Assembly (NCBI GenBank): GCA_033782935.1
Contig: JAWQEG010000167.1
Coordinates: forward strand, 1,141,001-1,205,000
DNA: 64,000 bases
From: Petrolisthes cinctipes
Taxonomy: Eukaryota; Arthropoda; Malacostraca; Decapoda; Porcellanidae
Direction: 5' to 3'
The position numbers and the translations under genes were made by a program. Positions 27,118 through 38,008 of the stretch are shown piece by piece. How positions within the stretch are numbered: the first letter of the stretch is position 1; each line of letters opens with the position of its first letter. Below the pieces are notes generated by a model. It worked only from the letters and a program-made list of their open reading frames with translations. It did not search any database and had not been told where the DNA came from.

Positions 27118-29350
27118 ACAGATCGCTTCTGGGACACAAAAATAGCGATTTTTTGGGTGTTTTGATCCTGAATTTGAGATATAAACGGATACAGAAGATT
27201 CATGAACATATCGACTTTGGGCACCTAAAATATCGATTTTTAGCATGTTTTGGGCCTGTATTTTAAAAATACTCTAACACGGAGTAGACATGTACATATC
27301 GCTTTTGGGACCCAAAAATATCGAATTTTCGGAGTTTTGAGCCTGAATTTGAGATATAAACGGGTACAGAAGATGGATGCACATATCGACTTTTTGCACT
27401 TAAAATATCGATTTTGAGCATGTTTTGGGTCAGTATCTTGAAAACATTCTAGCAAGGAGTAGGCATGTACAGATGGCTTTAGGGACCCAAAAATATCGAA
27501 TTTTCTGGTGTTTTGAACTTGAATTTGGGATATACACGTGTACAAAAGATGCATACACATATTGACTTTGGGCACATAAAATTTCGATTTTCAGCATGTT
27601 TTTGGCCTGTATTTTAAAAACACTCAAACACGGAGTATGCACGTACAGATCGCTTCTGGGACACAAAAATATTGAATTTTCGGGTGTTTTGAGCCTGAAT
27701 TTTGAGATATAAACGGGTACAGAAGATTCATGCACATATCGACTTTGGGCACCTAAAATATCGATTTTTAGCATGTTATGGGCCTGTACTTAAAAAATAC
27801 TCTAACTCGGAGTAGACATGTACAGATCGCTTTTGGGACCCAAAAATATCGAATTTTCGGGTGTTTTGAGCCTGAATTTTAGATATAAACGGGTACAGAA
27901 GTTGCATGCACATATCGACTTTGGACACCTAAAATATCGATTTTTAGCATGTTTTGAGCCTTTATTTTGAAAACATTCTAGCACTGAGTATGCATGTACA
28001 GATCGCTTAAGGGACCTAAAAATATGGAATTTTCGGGTGTTTTGAGCCTGAATTTGAGATATAAACGGGTACAGAAGATGCATGCACATATCGACTTTTT
28101 GCACCTAAAATATCGATTTTGAGCATGTCTTGTGTTTGTATCTTAAAAAATTCTAGCAAGGAGTAGGCATGTACACATTGCTTTTGGGACCCAAAAATAT
28201 TGAATATTCGAGTGTTTTGAGTCTGAATTTGAGATATAAACGGGTACAGAAGATGCATGCACATATCAACTTTGGGCATCCAAAATATCGATTTTGAGCA
28301 TGTTTTGGGCCTGTATTTTTAAAATACTCTAACACTGAGTAGACACGTACAGATCGCTTCTGGAATAAAAATAAATCGAATTTTAGGGTGTTCTGAGCCT
28401 GAATTTGAGATATGATCGGTTACAGAAGATGCATGCACATATCGACTTTGGGCACCTAAAATATCGATTTTTAGCATGTTTTGGGCCTGTATGTTGAAAA
28501 TAATATAGCACGGTGTAGACATGTACAGATCGCTTCTGGGACACAAAAATATCGATTTTTTTGAGTGTTTTGAGCCGGAATTTGAGATATAAACGGGTAC
28601 AGAAGATGCATGCACATATCGACTTTGGCACCCAAAATATCGATTTTTAGTATGTTTTCGGCGTATAATTTGAAAATATTCTAGCACTGAGTAGACATGT
28701 ACAGATCGCTTCTGGGACCCAAAAATATCGAATTTTCGGGGGTTTTGAGCCAGAATTTGGGATATAACCGGGTACAGAGGATGCATGCACATATCGACTT
28801 TTTGCACCTACAATATCGATTTTAAGCATGTTTTGGGTCTGTATCTTGAAAAAATTCTAGCAAGGAGTAGGCATGTACAGATCGCTTCTGGGACCCAAAA
28901 ATACCGAGTTTTCTGGTGTTTTGAACCTGAATTTGGGATATAGACGGGTACAGAAGATGCATACACATATTGACTTTGGGCACCTAATATATAGATTTTT
29001 ATCATGTTTTGGGCCTGTATTTTGAAAATACATTAACACGGAGTAGGCATGTACAGATCGCTTCTGGGACACAAAAATATCGATTTTTCGGGTGTTTTGA
29101 GCCTGAATTTGAGATATAAACGGATACAGAAGATGCATGTACATATCGACTTTGGGCACCTAAAATATCGATTTTGAGCATGTTTTGGGCAGGTATTTTG
29201 AAAATACTCTAACACGGAGTAGGCATGTACAGATCGTTTCTGGGACACAAAAATATCTATTTTTCGGGTGTTTTGAGCCTGAATTTGAGATATAAACGGG
29301 TACAGAAGATGCATGCACATATCGACTTTGGACACCTAAAATATCGATTT
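27118..29350. repeat. 2.2-kb block, copy 2
   Basis: Second copy of 21001-23232, differing at scattered bases (for example GATCCTG at about 27164 against GAGCCTG). It ends near 29350, within two monomers of the start of the recent five-monomer array. Confidence 0.85.
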
Positions 29351-32300
29351 ATAGCATGTTTTAAGCCTGTATTATAAAAACATTCTAGCACTGAGTATTC
29401 ATGTGCAGATTGCTTAAGGGACCCAAAAAAATCGAATTTTCAGAGTTTTGAGCCTGAATTTGAGATATAAACGGGTACAGAAGATACATGCACATATCGA
29501 CTTTTTGCACCTAAAATATCGATTATGAGCATGTCTTGGGTTTGTATTTTAAAAAATTCTAGCAAGGAGTAGGCATGTACAGATCGCTTCTGGGACCCAA
29601 AAAAATCAAATTTTCGGGTGTTTTGAACCTGAATTTGGGATATAGACGGATACAGAAGATGCAGGCACATATCGACTTTGGGCACATAAAATATCGATTT
29701 TCAGCATGTTTTGGGCCTGTATTTTGAAAATACTCTAACACGGAGTAGGCATGTACAGATGGCTTCGAGGACCCAAAAATATCGAATTTTCGGGTGTTTT
29801 GAGCCTGAATTTGAGATATAAACGGGTAAAGAAGATGCATGCACATATCGACTTTGGGCACCTAAAATATAGATTTTCAGCTTGTTTTGGGCCTGTATTT
29901 TGAAAATACTATAGCACGGTGTAGACATGTACAGATCGCTTCAGGGACACAAAAATATCGATTTTTTGGATGTTTTGAGCCTGAATTTGAAATATAAACG
30001 GGTACAGAAGATGCATGCACATATCGACTTTTGTCACCTAAAATATCGATTTTGTGCATGTTTTGGGCAGGTATTTTGAAAATACTCTAACACGGAGTAG
30101 GCATGTACAGATCGTTTCTGGGACACAAAAATATCTATTTTTCGGGTGTTTTGAGCCTGAATTTGAGATATAAACGGGTACAGAAGATGCATGCACATAT
30201 CGACTTTGGACACCTAAAATATCGATTTATAGCATGTTTTAAGCCTGTATTTTAAAAACATTCTAGCACTGAGTATTCATGTGCAGATTGCTTAAGGGAC
30301 CCAAAAAAATCGAATTTTCAGAGTTTTGAGCCTGAATTTGAGATATAAACGGGTACAGAAGATACATGCACATATCGACTTTTTGCACCTAAAATATCGA
30401 TTATGAGCATGTCTTGGGTTTGTATTTTAAAAAATTCTAGCAAGGAGTAGGCATGTACAGATCGCTTCTGGGACCCAAAAAAATCAAATTTTCGGGTGTT
30501 TTGAACCTGAATTTGGGATATAGACGGATACAGAAGATGCAGGCACATATCGACTTTGGGCACCTAAAATATCGATTTTCAGCATGTTTTGGGCCTGTAT
30601 TTTGAAAATACTCTAACACGGAGTAGGCATGTACAGATGGCTTCGAGGACCCAAAAATATCGAATTTTCGGGTGTTTTGAGCCTGAATTTGAGATATAAA
30701 CGGGTAAAGAAGATGCATGCACATATCGACTTTGGGCACCTAAAATATAGATTTTCAGCTTGTTTTGGGCCTGTATTTTGAAAATACTATAGCACGGTGT
30801 AGACATGTACAGATCGCTTCAGGGACACAAAAATATCGATTTTTTGGATGTTTTGAGCCTGAATTTGAGATATAAACGGGTACAGAAGATGCATGCACAT
30901 ATCGACTTTTTGCACCTAAAATATCGATTATGAGCATGTCTTGGGTTTGTATTTTAAAAAATTCTAGCAAGGAGTAGGCATGTACAGATCGCTTCTGGGA
31001 CCCAAAAAAATCAAATTTTCGGGTGTTTTGAACCTGAATTTGGGATATAGACGGATACAGAAGATGCAGGCACATATCGACTTTGGGCACATAAAATATC
31101 GATTTTCAGCATGTTTTGGGCCTGTATTTTGAAAATACTCTAACACGGAGTAGGCATGTACAGATGGCTTCGAGGACCCAAAAATATCGAATTTTCGGGT
31201 GTTTTGAGCCTGAATTTGAGATATAAACGGGTAAAGAAGATGCATGCACATATCGACTTTGGGCACCTAAAATATAGATTTTCAGCTTGTTTTGGGCCTG
31301 TATTTTGAAAATACTATAGCACGGTGTAGACATGTACAGATCGCTTCAGGGACACAAAAATATCGATTTTTTGGATGTTTTGAGCCTGAATTTGAAATAT
31401 AAACGGGTACAGAAGATGCATGCACATATCGACTTTTGTCACCTAAAATATCGATTTTGTGCATGTTTTGGGCAGGTATTTTGAAAATACTCTAACACGG
31501 AGTAGGCATGTACAGATCGTTTCTGGGACACAAAAATATCTATTTTTCGGGTGTTTTGAGCCTGAATTTGAGATATAAACGGGTACAGAAGATGCATGCA
31601 CATATCGACTTTGGACACCTAAAATATCGATTTATAGCATGTTTTAAGCCTGTATTTTAAAAACATTCTAGCACTGAGTATTCATGTGCAGATTGCTTAA
31701 GGGACCCAAAAAAATCGAATTTTCAGAGTTTTGAGCCTGAATTTGAGATATAAACGGGTACAGAAGATACATGCACATATCGACTTTTTGCACCTAAAAT
31801 ATCGATTATGAGCATGTCTTGGGTTTGTATTTTAAAAAATTCTAGCAAGGAGTAGGCATGTACAGATCGCTTCTGGGACCCAAAAAAATCAAATTTTCGG
31901 GTGTTTTGAACCTGAATTTGGGATATAGACGGATACAGAAGATGCAGGCACATATCGACTTTGGGCACCTAAAATATCGATTTTCAGCATGTTTTGGGCC
32001 TGTATTTTGAAAATACTCTAACACGGAGTAGGCATGTACAGATGGCTTCGAGGACCCAAAAATATCGAATTTTCGGGTGTTTTGAGCCTGAATTTGAGAT
32101 ATAAACGGGTAAAGAAGATGCATGCACATATCGACTTTGGGCACCTAAAATATAGATTTTCAGCTTGTTTTGGGCCTGTATTTTGAAAATACTATAGCAC
32201 GGTGTAGACATGTACAGATCGCTTCAGGGACACAAAAATATCGATTTTTTGGATGTTTTGAGCCTGAATTTGAAATATAAACGGGTACAGAAGATGCATG

Positions 32301-33215
32301 CACATATCGACTTTTGTCACCTAAAATATCGATTTTGTGCATGTTTTGGGCAGGTATTTTGAAAATACTCTAACACGGAGTAGGCATGTACAGATCGTTT
32401 CTGGGACACAAAAATATCTATTTTTCGGGTGTTTTGAGCCTGAATTTGAGATATAAACGGGTACAGAAGATGCATGCACATATCGACTTTGGACACCTAA
32501 AATATCGATTTATAGCATGTTTTAAGCCTGTATTTTAAAAACATTCTAGCACTGAGTATTCATGTGCAGATTGCTTAAGGGACCCAAAAAAATCGAATTT
32601 TCAGAGTTTTGAGCCTGAATTTGAGATATAAACGGGTACAGAAGATACATGCACATATCGACTTTTTGCACCTAAAATATCGATTATGAGCATGTCTTGG
32701 GTTTGTATTTTAAAAAATTCTAGCAAGGAGTAGGCATGTACAGATCGCTTCTGGGACCCAAAAAAATCAAATTTTCGGGTGTTTTGAACCTGAATTTGGG
32801 ATATAGACGGATACAGAAGATGCAGGCACATATCGACTTTGGGCACCTAAAATATCGATTTTCAGCATGTTTTGGGCCTGTATTTTGAAAATACTCTAAC
32901 ACGGAGTAGGCATGTACAGATGGCTTCGAGGACCCAAAAATATCGAATTTTCGGGTGTTTTGAGCCTGAATTTGAGATATAAACGGGTAAAGAAGATGCA
33001 TGCACATATCGACTTTGGGCACCTAAAATATAGATTTTCAGCTTGTTTTGGGCCTGTATTTTGAAAATACTATAGCACGGTGTAGACATGTACAGATCGC
33101 TTCAGGGACACAAAAATATCGATTTTTTGGATGTTTTGAGCCTGAATTTGAAATATAAACGGGTACAGAAGATGCATGCACATATCGACTTTTGGCACCT
33201 AAAATATCGATTTTG
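29177..33215. repeat. Recent five-monomer (878-bp) higher-order array
   Basis: Four 878-bp units begin at about 29177, 30055, 31460 and 32338, marked by GCATGTTTTGGGCAGGTAT. The second is followed by an extra 527-bp (three-monomer) partial unit at about 30.9-31.46 kb. Copies are nearly identical over their whole length, far closer than any other repeats in the window. Rare differences are informative. GGGCACATAAAA occurs in the first unit (29.68 kb) and in the partial unit (31.09 kb), while the others have GGGCACCTAAAA. GTATTATAAAAAC occurs only in the first unit. Confidence 0.9.
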
Positions 33216-34240
33216 TGCATGTTTTGGGTCTGTATCTAGAAAAAATTCTAGCAAGGAGTAGGCATGTACAGATCGCTTCTGGGACCCCAAAATACCGAAT
33301 TTTCTAGTGTTTTGAACCTGAATTTGGGTAATAGACGGGTACAGAAGATACATAAACATATTGACTTTGGCACCTAAAATATAGATTTTGAGCATGTTTT
33401 GGGCCTGTATTTAGAAAATACATTAACACGGAGTAGGCATGTACAGATCGTTTCTGGGACCCAAAAATTTTGATTTTTCTGGTGTTTTGAACCTGAATTA
33501 GGGATATACACGTGTACAGAATATGCATACACATTTTGACTTTGGGCACATAAAATATCGATTTTAAGCATGTTTTGAGCCTGTATTTTAAAAACATTCT
33601 AGCACTGAGTAGGCATGTGCAGATTGCTTCTGGGACCCAAAAATATCGAATTTTCGGAGTTTTGAGCCTGAATTTGAGATACAAACGGGTACAGAAGATG
33701 CATGCACATATCGACTTTGGGCACCTAAAATATCGATTTTTAGCATGTTTTGGGTCTGTATTTCAAAAATACACTAACACGGAGTAGACATTTACAGATC
33801 GCTTTTGGGACCCAAAAATATCGAATTTTCGGGTGTTTTGAGTCTGAATTTGAGATATAAACGGGTACAGAGGATGCATGCACATATTGACTTTGGACAC
33901 CTAAAATATCGATTTTTAGCATGTTTTGAGCCTATATTTTGAAAACATTCTAACACGGAGTATGCATGTACAGATCGCTTAAGGGACCCAAAAATATGGA
34001 ATTTTCGGGTGTTTTGAGCCAGAATTTGAGATATAAACGGGTACACAAGATGCATGCACATATCGACTTTTTGCACATAAAATATCGATTTTGTGCATGT
34101 CTTGGATTTGTATCTTAAAAAATTCTAGCAAGGAGTAGGCATGTACAGATCGCTTCTAGGACCCAAAAATATCGAATTTTTGGGTGTTTTGAACCTGAAT
34201 TTGGGATATAGACGGGTATAGAAGATGCATACACATATAG
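33181..34240. repeat. Copy of 23904-25139 with one monomer missing
   Basis: Matches 23904-24294 at an offset of 9277 bp, then 24471-25139 at an offset of 9101. The drop of 176 bp is exactly one monomer, present at 24295-24470 and absent here. Shared oddities include GGGTAATAGACGG, AAATTTTGATTTTTC, GATACAAACGGG and GTATTTCAAAAATAC. Confidence 0.75.
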
Positions 34241-34616
34241 ACTTTGGGCACCTAAAATTTCGATTTTTAGCATGTTTTGGGCCTGTATTTTAAAAATACT
34301 CTAACACAGAGTAGACATGTACAGATCGCTTTTGGGACCCAAAAATATCGAATTTTCGGGTGTTTTGAGCCTGAATTTGAGATATAAACGGGTACAGAAG
34401 ATGCATGCACATATTGACTTTGGACACCTAAAATATCGATTTATAGCATGTTTTTAGCCTGTATTTAAAAAACATTCTAGCACTGAGTAGGCATGTGCAG
34501 ATTGCTTCTGGGACCCAAAAATATCGAATTTTCGGAGTTTTGAGCCTGAATTTGAGATATAAACGGGTACAGAAGATGCATGCACATATCGAATTTTTGC
34601 ACTTAAAATATCGATT

Positions 34617-35206
34617 ATTGGTATAGTGAATCCAGCACAGCTAATTTGCTATAGAATAGGCCCCTTCACAAGCCCAGGCCCCGTATAGGCATAATCTGAG
34701 TTGGAAGGGTCAATTCCGTGACGTTCATCAGAAGTAAATAAAATTCAAATCTGTCGCTGTACTGATAGTGGAGCCACCTGGTGGTGGTGAGGTGAGGTAT
34801 TAAGCCCCTCCTCCGCTGAATACCGCTCGCCCACTCTGTCGCGGAACACGTCTCAGTCAACATCTACGCTCCTCGCTGCTACGCTATGGTATTGTGTCGC
34901 GTGTTCCTGATAATTTTTTCTTTTGTGTTCTAGTGGCTAGCCTGCTTTGCAGATGTATCATGTGTGTTTTCTAGGAGGGTTTTAGGTGTTTATGGGGGTT
35001 TTTTCTTCGTTAGGACTTAGTTCTTTTCCTTAAGCGAAGGGGGCTGTTCAGCCCCTGTTTTCGGAGTTTTTCTCCGTCTGTCCCCCCTTTCACTGTTCCT
35101 CCTGCCACTAGTACATGCTTCGTGTGTATTTTATCGGGGTTTCTGGGTTTTTTTAGCGAGGTTAGTGGGCGCCACGTGGGACTTCTCCGCCCCACGTGGT
35201 GAGCAC
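34617..35206 (+). promoter_or_regulatory. Retrotransposon 5' terminal and untranslated region
   Basis: This 590-bp non-coding stretch lies between the satellite edge and the proposed ORF1 start. It should contain the left terminal repeat and the promoter, but with the right end missing the terminal repeat cannot be delimited. Visible items are a short inverted pair TATAG/CTATA near the left end, AATAAA at about 34737, and a pyrimidine-rich TTTTCTTTTGTGTTCTAG ending at 34933 that resembles a 3' splice site. A short GGGGCTG/CAGCCCC hairpin lies near 35040-35056. I see no confident TATA box or initiator. Confidence 0.5.
35172..35199. repeat. 9-bp inverted repeat with two CACGTG E-boxes
   Basis: CCACGTGGG (35172-35180) and CCCACGTGG (35191-35199) are perfect inverted repeats separated by 10 bp. 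Each arm contains the palindrome CACGTG. The pair ends 7 bp before the proposed ORF1 start codon, so it could be a transcription-factor site or an RNA hairpin in the 5' leader. Confidence 0.5.
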
Positions 35207-38008
35207 ATGGGGTCTTTGCAGCCCTTCCTCTTGCCTTCCCCGATTATTATGTGTCCCCTCTCGGTAAGGGGGAGTGAGAATTGTGCCCTGGTTCTCTCTT
35301 CCTCTCCCGGGCGGGGGTTTTTTATTTTATTTTTGGGGTTTTTCCATTATTTTCAGCCTGGAGTGTTTCTTCTCAGGCTATCGGGTCCCCTCCTACCCCT
35401 CCTTCTGGTTCATTCTGTCCGGGGGGCCCTTATTTACCCGCTCCATGTGGCGGACGGTTTTGGTTTTACGGGGTTTTTCCCTGGGCGGCTGCGCGAGTGT
35501 GGGGGATCGTGTCCTGGTCCCCAGGTTCAGCGGGCGTGTCCCGCGCTTCTTTCCTTCGGGGAGGATGGGTTTCGTGTCTTCTGTGTTCCAGTGTTTGCAC
35601 GTGTTAACCCATGTTTGTGTATTCTTTTCTCCCTCAGCCTACTCGTGCCCTTTGTGCTGCCTCAGGATGTACCGTGCGGGTCTCGCCTGACGGACACCTG
35701 CACTGTTCACCTCACGCACCCTGCTTCACTCCCTTGGGTTACGATCCTTTGGCGTGTGGTGTGTGCCGCCCCTGGGCTGAGTTGTGTCGGGTTACCTCCC
35801 CTTCTGCCCGCTCCAAGCTCCCTGCCCTTGCTTCTCTTCGTATGGCGTGGACGAGGGCTAGGAGAATGGCCCACAAACGAGACGGTTCTTCTTTGGCGTG
35901 GGTGGACCCGATTTTGGGAGCGGACCTGGGTTTATTCAGGACCCGTTACCCTTCTTCCTGTCGCTCGGAGTCTCAGGGGCTAGAACCTCCTGAGGCCCGA
36001 GAGATTGAGCCTCCTTCCCTAGGCGGTACTACGACTCCTTCTCGGGGCTTATCCCCCCGGGAAACGAGCGAGTCTGTCGCGCTGGTTCTCCCGACTGCCT
36101 CACCGGTACAAGGGCCCAGCAGGGAACCCCCAGCTTCGCCTCCTGCTAGAGCTGGCTCCTCAGGCCTCTCTAGAGGACGCAAGCGTTCAGCTAAGAGGTC
36201 CCGCCACTCCAGGAAGTCCCGTGCTCGTCGCCGTTCTCCTTCCTCCTCTTCTTCGTCGTCCTCTTCCTCTTCTTTGTCGTCGGGGAGCTCTCCTTCGCCC
36301 GCCCGCAAATCCCGCAAGGGTAAGCGGGGGGGGGACAGCCCCTCGTGGAGGAAGATAGTTAAGATCTTCCACGCCCTTATTCCTCATGCTTTTCCTGGGG
36401 CTTCCGTCACGCAGCCTCCGGCTGTCGCTGCGGAACCCGCTCCTGTTCCCCCGCCTCCCGCTGCTGCTCCCGTCGAGGGCGCGAGTCCTCCCGGGGATGT
36501 GGGAGTCCTTTTCGTGCCTCCCGTTTCCCCGGGGCTCGAGTCTCCGTCGGGGGACGTAGCTGAGGAGTTGGTTACCTCCGCACCTCCGTCCCTGTCACCC
36601 CCTCCTTCGGGAGACGGATACCTTCCCTACTCTTGGTCTCTTCTCCCTCCTACCTGGACCCACTCTTCGGAGGAGGGCAGACTGGTGGCTTGGTCTCCGG
36701 ACACGGCTCAACCAGACGTATGGATCCGGAGGGATGACGTCGTGGTGAAGTGGGGGGCGGATGAGAAGGGCGAGGCTATTCCCTTCTACAAGGTCCGTCC
36801 TATCTCAGCGCCCGTACCCACTTCATCTAGGGTGTCCTCTGCGGCGACCCTGGACGCGATGGGTTTTCTGGTGGAGTACAGCCAGCTACACTTGTCCGGG
36901 GCTTGGAGGATTGACCGCTCCCACGGTAACACGGCTCTCCTCCTTTCCCCGGACGCGTACTTCCCGGGGGATAAGGGCGAAGGGGACCTGGACATTCCAG
37001 CCCTTCTCCTTAAGTCCCTGGACCACCAGAGAAACAACGCGCCCAGGAAGCCCCCTCCTCCGTCTTTCCCCGTCATCCTCCCTCATTCCCGGGCCCCCCT
37101 GGGCTTGAGGGAGTGCCTGTGGAAGACGGAGAAGGAGCCCCCGGTCCCCTATCAGCTGAAGGAGCCCGATGGCAAGTTGCGACAGGAGGAGTCTGCTACC
37201 CGTCTAGAGTTGGCCCACACCATCTCCACGGGAGCAGCCGCCTCGTTGATTAGGGACTGCCTCAACGCCCTAACCAACTCCTACCACGAGATGTCGGGTG
37301 TACAGCTAGCGTGAGTACCTTACTCGTGTGTCATGTTTTTTAGGGATACTGGGTAGAGGGTCTCTCTGTTACTCCCGGGTACTTATCCCCGGGTTCGCTC
37401 GGTTTTTTCCTTGTTTACCCCTTACAGTGACACCCTCTCTTCCATGGCCACCGTGATGGAGGGCGTGGCGGCGATGGCGACCCACTTCATGCGGGAGGAG
37501 GCGAAGGCGTTCGCCGAGGCGAGACTGGCAGCCCGCCAGGCGGCGGCTAAATCTGCGCCGGAGATGGCACAGAGGGGAGTGGTGCGAGCTGCCCCCTTGT
37601 CCCCCGCCCTCTTTGACCAACCGGCGACAGACACGATCTTCGCCTCCCTCCCAGCGGTAATCAATTTACCAAAACCCTCCACCTCCAAGTAAGTACCTCT
37701 CGTGTTCGTCTTACCCGAGTTGTCACGGGGGTGAAATGAAAGGATTTTCGGGTCTACTTTGGTTCCTAATCATTCTGTTTGTCCGTAGGCCACGTGCCCC
37801 ACAGCCAGCCAGACCAGCCTACCAGCCCCGGAGGCCCTCCCAGCCCTCCAGGCTACCGAGGCCCTCCTATCCCACTCCCCCGAGAGCACACAACAGGCCC
37901 TCCCAGAGGGGCCAGCAGCCGTTTCGAGGAAGGGGACAGGGCTCCAAGTCCTACTCGAAGCCCAAGTCCTCCTTCAACCACCCCGCCCAGAAGGACAACG
38001 CCTCTTGA
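35207..38008 (+). CDS. ORF1: gag-like protein, four exons
   Basis: Proposed exons are 35207-35263, 35638-37310, 37428-37688 and 37789-38008, which give 736 residues in one uninterrupted frame. The protein likely packages the element RNA. A Cys/His cluster follows the N-terminus (C25, C30, H39, C42, H45, C48, C59, C62 in spliced numbering), suggesting zinc binding. An arginine/serine tract with a run of about a dozen serines lies at about 198-250 and could direct nuclear entry. A proline-rich linker follows, then a helical segment that reads smoothly across the exon 2/3 junction (MSGVQLA joined to DTLSSMATV). The tail is rich in Pro, Arg, Gln and Ser. Start choice: the ATG at 35611 lies in the pyrimidine tract of a good 3' splice site, so I prefer the spliced ATG at 35207. 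If intron 1 is wrong, the protein starts at 35611. Gag identity rests mainly on position and composition. Confidence 0.75.
35264..35637 (+). other. Putative intron 1 of ORF1 (374 bp)
   Basis: Donor GTAAGG at 35264; acceptor TTCTTTTCTCCCTCAG ending at 35637. Removing it joins codon 19 after the ATG at 35207 to the main ORF1 frame in phase 0. The acceptor is strong. The donor is plausible but chosen partly because it keeps the frame; a GTGAGC at 35199 is an alternative that would leave a non-coding first exon. Confidence 0.55.
37311..37427 (+). other. Intron 2 of ORF1 (117 bp)
   Basis: Donor GTGAGT at 37311; acceptor TTGTTTACCCCTTACAG ending at 37427. Unspliced, ORF1 stops at 37312-37314. Splicing joins the two-base overhang GC to T, giving Ala, and continues as Asp-Thr-Leu-Ser-Ser. 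The frame is kept and an alpha-helical segment continues across the junction. Confidence 0.85.
37689..37788 (+). other. Intron 3 of ORF1 (100 bp)
   Basis: Donor GTAAGT at 37689; acceptor CATTCTGTTTGTCCGTAG ending at 37788, with a branch-like CCTAATC about 20 bp upstream. Unspliced, the frame stops at 37690-37692. Splicing joins AA to G (Lys) and continues Pro-Arg-Ala-Pro in frame. A further AG at 37803-37804 would instead lead into the ORF2 frame. Confidence 0.85.

Larger units (their letters stand above)
1..34616. repeat. 176-bp satellite array, left arm (about 197 monomers)
   Basis: Continuous head-to-tail tandem repeat. The landmark AAATATCGATTTT recurs every 175-176 bp from position 4 to 34608, giving about 197 monomers with a mean near 175.7 bp. 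Further landmarks in each unit are GCATGTTTTGGGCCTGTAT, a GGGACCCAAAAATATCGAA variant of the first landmark, GATATAAACGGG and GATGCATGCACATATCGAC. All monomers have the same orientation. They differ by roughly 5-25% and fall into recurrent subtypes arranged in higher-order blocks. Length changes are mostly single bases, such as GGCACCC for GGGCACC. I see no gene, RNA gene or second mobile element in this arm. Open frames, mostly on the minus strand, are by-products of a stop-poor repeat. A centromeric or pericentromeric location is inferred from array size and higher-order structure, not shown. Confidence 0.98.

Noticed and set aside
1..34616. Hundreds of minus-strand ORFs of 60-177 codons encoding similar Tyr/Ser/Lys-rich peptides
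   Set aside because: They recur in step with the 176-bp monomer, shift frame from monomer to monomer (176 is not a multiple of 3) and end wherever a variant makes a stop. They are shadows of a stop-poor repeat. No separate initiation context or codon bias is visible.
34666..34863. A 65-codon minus-strand ORF in the element's 5' region
   Set aside because: Short, no recognisable domain, and in a region expected to be non-coding terminal sequence.
34780..34933. A 5'-UTR intron ending at the TTGTGTTCTAG acceptor (34933)
   Set aside because: The acceptor looks good, but the only nearby donors are weak GTGAGG-type sites in a GGTGG repeat, and there is no reading frame to test the join.
35274..35690. 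Two overlapping plus-strand ORFs (starting at 35274 and 35281) near the start of ORF1
   Set aside because: They fall mostly within putative intron 1 and have low-complexity Phe/Ser/Gly-rich translations. The third frame carries the Cys/His cluster and continues into ORF1.
35973..37086. Minus-strand ORFs of 66-115 codons opposite ORF1
   Set aside because: Antisense of the serine/proline-rich coding region; long only because CT-rich sequence lacks stops on the opposite strand.
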